Source: Jeotgalibacillus sp. R-1-5s-1 (GTDB taxonomy: Bacteria > Bacillota > Bacilli > Bacillales > Jeotgalibacillaceae). From it: a DNA stretch of 64,000 bases. The stretch is from NCBI RefSeq assembly GCF_004405105.1, contig NZ_SORW01000012.1, forward strand, positions 307,240 to 371,239, given 5' to 3'. Both the position numbers and the translations under genes were made by a program. The number at the start of each line of letters is the position of its first letter. Position 1 is the stretch's first letter. Under the pieces are notes generated by a model that saw only the letters and a list, made by a program, of their open reading frames with translations, did no database searches and was not told the origin of the DNA. Of the stretch, positions 59,715 to 64,000 are shown piece after piece.

Positions 59715-60581
59715 TTATGAATCATGTTTCTTTAATGAGAAACCAATTTGATGCAATGCACGCTGAAGGTTCGCTTCAATAAGTACATCTTTTAAATGAA
59801 TGCCCGACTGGATCGCCTGTAATGCAAGCTCCGGTCGCATTCCCGTCAAGACTGGCACAACGCCGACCATTTTCAGTAGCGTCGCGATCTTTAAAAGTGA
59901 GGCGCTGACAAAATCATCAATCTCGACAACGCCGGAAAGGTCAATTATTAAATAATCCAGCGATAATTCCTTACTTTTAATCAGGGCAGCTTCGTTAATC
60001 TGATTAACGCGGTCCTCTGTGATGATCCCGATAATCGGCAAAATCGCAACTCCTTCTGCAATCGGAACAAACGGAACGGATAAACTCTGAATCTGACTGT
60101 TGGCGTAATCAAGACTGATCACAAAAGAAAGCATGGAAGCCATCGTCTGAAAAAGTGTCAGCTGTTCCTTTGTCACTTCAAAGGTTGACGTATCAAGCCC
60201 GCAGATCGTACCATAATTTTTCCCGTTGGCATAATAAATGGGAATTCCGATAAAACTGCCCCCACCAAGATTACGGGTCACATTCAGCGCATTCGTCAAA
60301 TGACTTTCATTCAGATCGTTTATGTAAAGCGGCTCATTACCATGATCAATACTCACCTTGCATAGCGTTTCCTCAAAGGGCAAAGTATCCCCTTTTGCCA
60401 ACAGCGGCTGGTTCTTGTTCAAAACGTGGGTAATTTCATTTGTATGGCGGTCATTCCTCGCGATAAACAAGGTATTGACGTTAACAAACATACTCATCAT
60501 CTGGAGAATCGTATCGGCTACTTCATCAACAGACTTGAAGGAATGGGTGGAGGAATTCAGAGAAAATGGTTGCATTAACAA
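59715..60581 (-). CDS. GAF-STAS protein (RsbR-like stress regulator)
   Basis: A 288-residue protein with a GAF domain (about 15-155, LGGGSFIGIPIYYANGKNYGTICGLDTS) and a STAS domain (about 165-282). In the STAS domain LIIDLSGVVEIDDFVSASLLKI and VPVLTGMRPELALQAI align with the two RsbR phosphorylation regions; the second keeps its Thr (LTG), while the first Thr position is occupied by other residues. RsbR paralogues form stressosomes that control SigB. No rsbS or rsbT is adjacent. Confidence 0.82.
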   Translation of the reverse strand: MLMQPFSLNSSTHSFKSVDEVADTILQMMSMFVNVNTLFIARNDRHTNEITHVLNKNQPLLAKGDTLPFEETLCKVSIDHGNEPLYINDLNESHLTNALNVTRNLGGGSFIGIPIYYANGKNYGTICGLDTSTFEVTKEQLTLFQTMASMLSFVISLDYANSQIQSLSVPFVPIAEGVAILPIIGIITEDRVNQINEAALIKSKELSLDYLIIDLSGVVEIDDFVSASLLKIATLLKMVGVVPVLTGMRPELALQAIQSGIHLKDVLIEANLQRALHQIGFSLKKHDS

Positions 60582-60745
60582 AACTACCCTTCTATAACGT
60601 TATTTGCTATTCTGTATACCCTCCCAGTCCATTATTAAGCGTATTTGGGACTATTTTTTCAAGACAAAAAGACTAATATTCTGAGGTGATTTTGCCGCGG
60701 ATATCATTTAGCCGGGCAAGTAATCTTGTTCCACGTCCAGCACGT

Positions 60746-60779
60746 AAAAAAACACCAGACCATCAAAGGACTGGTGCTC
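60746..60779 (-). terminator. Terminator of the MBL-fold gene
   Basis: On the minus strand AGCACCAG pairs with CTGGTGTT around a 12-nt loop, followed by TTTTT. Confidence 0.85.
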
Positions 60780-60784
60780 AAATC

Positions 60785-61666
60785 TCAACCGATCTTCTTT
60801 CGCTCCACAACCGCCTGCTCCATCAGCCTGGTCACGGACTCCGGATCATGCGACGGCATATAGATGGTTGGATGATAGAGTGAATAGGAACGAATCGCAG
60901 CAATCGTTTCCACTGCAAGCTCCGAGTTTTCAGTAATGCCAGGTAAATGATAATGAAGCAGCTGCTCCTGATTAAAGGTCACATCACCGGCAAAGAACAA
61001 GGACAGCCCATTATCACGTACAATGACTGACTGATGTCCGGCAGTATGACCCGGCGTTGCTACGATTGAAACATTTGGATGCAATGAATGATCCGCATCC
61101 TTAAACAGAGAGTCAGAATGCGGGAGATCAGTCGGTTTGATCTGCATATGCTTCGGCCACTGATGAGGAACCGCGCCACGCGGCGTCCGCATTGCATGAT
61201 CGTATTCTATCCGCGACATGATCACTGGCTTTCCCGCTACTGCTGACAAACCGCCAGTATGATCCGTATGGGCATGTGTCAAAATCGTAAAATCGATTGA
61301 GTCAGGATCAATTCCACTTTTTTTCAGCTGTGCTTCAAGCGTGTGCTTCTCTTCAATATCAAAACGCAGAATCCGCTTCAGCATCCATTCATTCCCCGGG
61401 TCTCCTTTAAACCATTCAGGATCCTTCACCCGGTGCGTCTCCCCTGTATCCACCATAAATTTCATATCAGGCAGCTCTACCAGCCAGCACCAGATCGGCA
61501 GCCATTCCGTCCATGATACAGACGCCATCAAAGCAGGAAGCCTGAACGCAGTCGGCCCTCTCCACTGACGATGCGCCTTCTTCACCTTCACATGACCCGT
61601 CGAAAAAGCATGAACCCGCAAACCAGACATCCCATTCTGATAAACCAGCACCTTCATCGCCCTCAC
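60785..61666 (-). CDS. MBL-fold hydrolase (AHL-lactonase-like)
   Basis: A 293-residue metallo-beta-lactamase-fold protein. The metal motif HAHTDH lies in FTILTHAHTDHTGGLSAVAG (about 147-166), with further ligands in TPGHTAGHQSV (His) and FAGDVTF (Asp) and the final SHDPE. The domain order matches the N-acyl homoserine lactonase-like branch, but lactonase activity is not shown. The GTG at 61666 and ATG at 61657 are both possible starts; neither has a strong ribosome site. Confidence 0.8.
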   Translation of the reverse strand: MRAMKVLVYQNGMSGLRVHAFSTGHVKVKKAHRQWRGPTAFRLPALMASVSWTEWLPIWCWLVELPDMKFMVDTGETHRVKDPEWFKGDPGNEWMLKRILRFDIEEKHTLEAQLKKSGIDPDSIDFTILTHAHTDHTGGLSAVAGKPVIMSRIEYDHAMRTPRGAVPHQWPKHMQIKPTDLPHSDSLFKDADHSLHPNVSIVATPGHTAGHQSVIVRDNGLSLFFAGDVTFNQEQLLHYHLPGITENSELAVETIAAIRSYSLYHPTIYMPSHDPESVTRLMEQAVVERKKIG

Positions 61667-61743
61667 TTCATGTTGGATTTATCATGATTATAAGGCGATT
61701 CGGAGTTTTTTGAGATGGCTGGGGGTGCTTTGGATGTGCGGGG

Positions 61744-62286
61744 TTAGTATTCGATTTTATATCTTTGGAGCATGACCCCGTTTTCGTATACTTTCTGATC
61801 TAACAATTTTAAGGCGACTTCATATTCTTTTACGGTTTCAAACAGTCTGATCCCATTACCAAAAAGCACAGGGTTGACTTTAAGTAATAGTTCATCAATA
61901 AGTTGATGTTCAAACAGGTGAGCAGCAAAACGGCCACCACCACATAAATAAATGGGTTTACCCTCATCCATCTTAAGCTCCCGGACGAAGGATACTGTAT
62001 CTTCACGGACAATCTTAAGCCCCTCAAAAGTCGGGAAATCAAGGGAAGAGGAGAACACATAATTCGGCATATTGGCATAAGCAGGCCTTCCTTTTTCAAG
62101 ACCAAACTGATACCCGTATTCATATGTGCTACGTCCCATAATGACAGCACTGTAATCTTCCTGCAGACTGTTTATATAATCAGTCACATGATCACCTTCG
62201 TGCGCAAATCCTGTATCTGCTTTTCCGTCAGTATGCGCAATATACCCATCAACTGTAGTGGCAACATGGTAGATAATTTTTTTCAT
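61744..62286 (-). CDS. Dihydrofolate-reductase-family protein (RibD C-terminal type)
   Basis: A 180-residue protein of the DHFR-like/RibD C-terminal family (YyaP type). KIIYHVATTVDGYIAHTDG (about 3-21) and AVIMGRSTYEYG (about 47-58) form the nucleotide-binding start. IYLCGGGRFAAHLFEHQLIDELLLKVNPVLFGNGIRLF (about 112-149) is the hallmark C-terminal segment. NADPH-dependent reduction is likely; substrate unknown. AAAGGGAGG precedes the ATG. Confidence 0.85.
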   Translation of the reverse strand: MKKIIYHVATTVDGYIAHTDGKADTGFAHEGDHVTDYINSLQEDYSAVIMGRSTYEYGYQFGLEKGRPAYANMPNYVFSSSLDFPTFEGLKIVREDTVSFVRELKMDEGKPIYLCGGGRFAAHLFEHQLIDELLLKVNPVLFGNGIRLFETVKEYEVALKLLDQKVYENGVMLQRYKIEY

Positions 62287-62535
62287 AAATAAAACCTCCC
62301 TTTACGTCAGTTGATCCTCACCACTATTATAAAGCTTTTTGACATAACAAAATCCACTCATCTATGTTTTGAATGACTTATTTCACCTCACCATTCTTTC
62401 ACCAGCGCATCAAAATCCCTGGTGCGGGTCATTTCTTAGAGGAGTGATGTTTCCCACTCACTTTTTTGATTTTGGAGTTTACTGAACTGTATGCGATTTT
62501 AGAAATACTTGATGAATTTTGTTGATTTCAGATGT

Positions 62536-62661
62536 TTCACAGGATATTAACCCACCTTCGCAAAATTACTGGCCTGTTTCTCAAGATTCACGTAGTGTTT
62601 CGCAAAATACTGCTGTCCTTTCACAGAATTCGCACTATCGTTCACAAAATCATGCCAAATG
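62536..62661 (+). repeat. Six-box 21-nt periodic array (class I), locus H
   Basis: TTCRCARAAT-type boxes begin at 62536, 62557, 62578, 62599, 62620 and 62641, exactly 21 nt apart. Box 6 is followed by CATGCCAAATG, the shared tail. It lies between divergent genes, unlike the other loci, 54 bp before the guaC -35 element. Confidence 0.82.
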
Positions 62662-62714
62662 CCCTACCCCTCCACAAGCCCGACACAATTTCCACCCTTT
62701 CATAAAACCAGCCT

Positions 62715-62789
62715 TTGACATCCGCTACACTCTCCTGTAAATTATTATATGTACGAACAATATTAATTAAATTAAAAATAATATTCGCT
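62715..62789 (+). promoter_or_regulatory. guaC promoter with paired PurR boxes
   Basis: TTGACA (62715-62720) and TAAATT (62738-62743) are 17 bp apart. Downstream, CGAACAAT (62754-62761) and ATATTCG (62781-62787, the inverse CGAATAT) form an inverted pair of PurBox-like sequences. PurR repression of guaC is known in Bacillus subtilis, so this is a likely PurR operator. Confidence 0.65.
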
Positions 62790-62805
62790 TTTAGGAGTGT
62801 TTTAT

Positions 62806-63789
62806 ATGGATAATGTATTTGATTACGAGGATATTCAGTTAATTCCCGCAAAATGTGTCGTAGAAAGTCGATCTGAGTGTGATACGGCTGTGCAGTTTGG
62901 GAAGCATACGTTTAAGCTGCCAGTTGTGCCTGCCAATATGCAGACGATTATTGACGAGAAGATTGCGGCTTATCTTGCTGAGAACGGTTATTTTTACATC
63001 ATGCACCGCTTTGAACCGCAGACGCGTATCGCATTTATTAAAGAGATGCAGTCTAAAGGCCTGATTGCTTCGATCAGTGTTGGGGTGAAGGAAGAGGAAT
63101 ATGGCTTTATTGAGCAGCTTGCGGCAGAACAGCTTGTTCCTGATTACATCACAATTGATATTGCACATGGCCATTCGAATGCCGTGATCCGGATGATTCA
63201 GCATATTAAGGCGCATTTACCGGAGAGCTTTGTGATCGCAGGGAATGTTGGAACGCCTGAAGCCGTGCGTGAGCTTGAGCATGCCGGTGCGGATGCGACG
63301 AAGGTTGGGATCGGACCTGGTAAAGTGTGTATCACGAAGATCAAAACGGGCTTTGGTACGGGTGGCTGGCAACTGGCGGCGCTTCGCTGGTGCGCGAAGG
63401 CTGCAAGTAAACCGATTATCGCTGATGGCGGGATCCGTACGCACGGCGATATTGCCAAGTCTGTCCGCTTCGGTGCATCGATGGTGATGATCGGATCGCT
63501 TTTTGCCGGACACGAGGAATCCCCTGGCGAAACAACTGAGGTTGATGGCAAGCTGGTAAAGGAATACTTCGGGTCAGCGTCTGAGTTCCAAAAAGGCGAA
63601 AAGAAGAACGTTGAAGGAAAGAAAATGTTCGTGGAACATAAAGGATCTCTGCAGGATACACTCACTGAAATGGAGCAGGATCTGCAGTCCTCGATCTCTT
63701 ACGCAGGTGGTAACACCCTTGAAGCAATCAAGCATGTGGATTATGTTGTTGTGAAGAACTCGATTTTTAATGGGGATAAAGTTTATTAA
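62806..63789 (+). CDS. guaC: GMP reductase
   Basis: A 327-residue TIM-barrel enzyme of the IMPDH/GMPR family that converts GMP to IMP with NADPH. Start 62806 follows TAGGAG. The active-site loop [17 protein letters not shown] has catalytic Cys175, and [30 protein letters not shown] (about 205-234) binds phosphate. No CBS domains, as expected for GMPR rather than [24 protein letters not shown] is the GMPR type flap. Confidence 0.94.
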   Translation: MDNVFDYEDIQLIPAKCVVESRSECDTAVQFGKHTFKLPVVPANMQTIIDEKIAAYLAENGYFYIMHRFEPQTRIAFIKEMQSKGLIASISVGVKEEEYGFIEQLAAEQLVPDYITIDIAHGHSNAVIRMIQHIKAHLPESFVIAGNVGTPEAVRELEHAGADATKVGIGPGKVCITKIKTGFGTGGWQLAALRWCAKAASKPIIADGGIRTHGDIAKSVRFGASMVMIGSLFAGHEESPGETTEVDGKLVKEYFGSASEFQKGEKKNVEGKKMFVEHKGSLQDTLTEMEQDLQSSISYAGGNTLEAIKHVDYVVVKNSIFNGDKVY

Positions 63790-63809
63790 TGAGAAAAGCC
63801 GGCGCCTTT

Positions 63810-64000
63810 TGAACTGCACCCTGTCAAGTAGACAGTAAAAAAGAAAAAAGCTTAGAACTACGCTACGGCCTGGTACCGGTACTCCATCGGTGCCAGGTTG
63901 TTTAATTTCTCCTGATAACGTTCCTCGTTGTAAAATCGCATATATTGATCGATGTCGTTGACTAATTCTTCATAGTTCTTGTACTGTTTCAACTCATATC
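63810..64000 (-). mobile_element. Partial IS3-family insertion sequence (right boundary inside window)
   Basis: The terminal inverted repeat starts TGAACTGCACCCTGTCAAGT at 63810, the IS3-type TGAACTG end, followed by the transposase 3' end on the minus strand. The element continues beyond the window. It abuts the guaC terminator area (AAAAGCCGGCGCC at 63794-63806). Confidence 0.82.
63858..64000 (-). CDS. IS3-family transposase OrfB, C-terminal end (partial)
   Basis: Minus-strand frame from the window edge to a TAG stop at 63858-63860, about 46 residues. It reads YELKQYKNYEELVNDIDQ then YMRFYNEERYQEKLNNLAP and MEYRYQAVA. The F/WYN-x-R and L-x-PxxYR pattern is the end of the rve integrase domain of IS3/IS150-type transposases. 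The N-terminal part lies outside the window. Confidence 0.88.
   Translation of the reverse strand, partial: YELKQYKNYEELVNDIDQYMRFYNEERYQEKLNNLAPMEYRYQAVA

Noticed and set aside
62519..62740. 73-residue frame with a VSQ-type heptad repeat over locus H
   Set aside because: The repeat reflects the DNA period; other arrays are open in other frames and directions and encode unrelated heptads, and there is no start signal.
63790..63809. Complete terminator after guaC
   Set aside because: Only AAAAGCCGGCGCC remains with a short T run; the hairpin looks partial next to the IS end, so it was not listed as a terminator.

Overview
The window reads as chromosomal DNA of a low-to-mid GC, spore-forming Firmicute of the Bacillaceae/Planococcaceae type. 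The signs are strong AGGAGG ribosome sites, Rex, CcpA, PurR and TPP control signals, an exact Bacillus-type parS site, a CwlJ spore-cortex hydrolase, ykoFEDC, hxlAB and an mnx-type manganese oxidase cluster. No rRNA or tRNA gene was seen. Genus cannot be fixed from the sequence alone.

Layout. 0-8 kb: a Rex-controlled NADH oxidase (nox), a secreted lipase, a methyltransferase, a cupin regulator facing a drug/metabolite exporter, and a DUF606 - Crp-type regulator - DUF606 operon with a palindromic operator. 8.2-10 kb: the Asp23/AmaP envelope-stress operon. 10.3-17 kb: a manganese-oxidase cluster, with a 1224-residue six-cupredoxin MnxG-like oxidase, MnxF/MnxE-like small subunits, a further Sm-like upstream protein, a SCO copper chaperone, and a divergent pair of small membrane proteins. 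17-18 kb: a GNAT enzyme, an antibiotic-type nucleotidyltransferase, and a perfect parS overlapping its stop codon. 18-22.7 kb: a sigma/anti-sigma pair, a MhqO-type dioxygenase and small unknown genes. 22.7-24.5 kb: formaldehyde fixation (hxlA, hxlB, hxlR). 25.4-28.9 kb: a TPP riboswitch and ykoFEDC (thiamine/HMP uptake). 29-33.5 kb: phnDEC-type transporter, EamA exporter and PhzF-like isomerase. 33.5-46.7 kb: sporulation-type kinase, redox regulator and pirin, GltT/DctP symporter, Nudix, VOC, YbaK, VanZ/PadR, CwlJ, molybdate uptake (modA, modB), RluF and a DUF2207 protein. 46.9-63.8 kb: YebE, HD-GYP, DUF418, an RQC-like protein, DegV, Mqo, nitroreductase/EamA/MocR, a soluble chemoreceptor, a GAF-STAS stress regulator, a lactonase-like hydrolase, a reductase and guaC. 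The last 190 bases are the end of an IS3-family element.

The most unusual signal lies between genes. Eight intergenic stretches carry arrays of a short box repeated at almost exactly 21 nt, two turns of B-DNA. Four loci have exactly six boxes (TTCRCARAAT type) at exact 21-nt steps with a shared tail. Two more have nine boxes with an identical spacing series (21,21,21,21,30,22,21,21), and a third nine-box locus shows nearly the same series in reverse. One further locus is weaker. I do not recognise these as a named family. Two other intergenic families are present: palindromes built on GGGGACGGAGCG (six copies between 35.0 and 42.6 kb) and a long inverted-repeat-bounded element (two copies plus a fragment).

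Functionally the region mixes metal and redox chemistry (Mn oxidation, SCO, molybdate uptake, NADH oxidase, quinone and formaldehyde detoxification), cofactor uptake, exporters and stress or sporulation regulators. Most genes sit in short operons separated by clear hairpin terminators.
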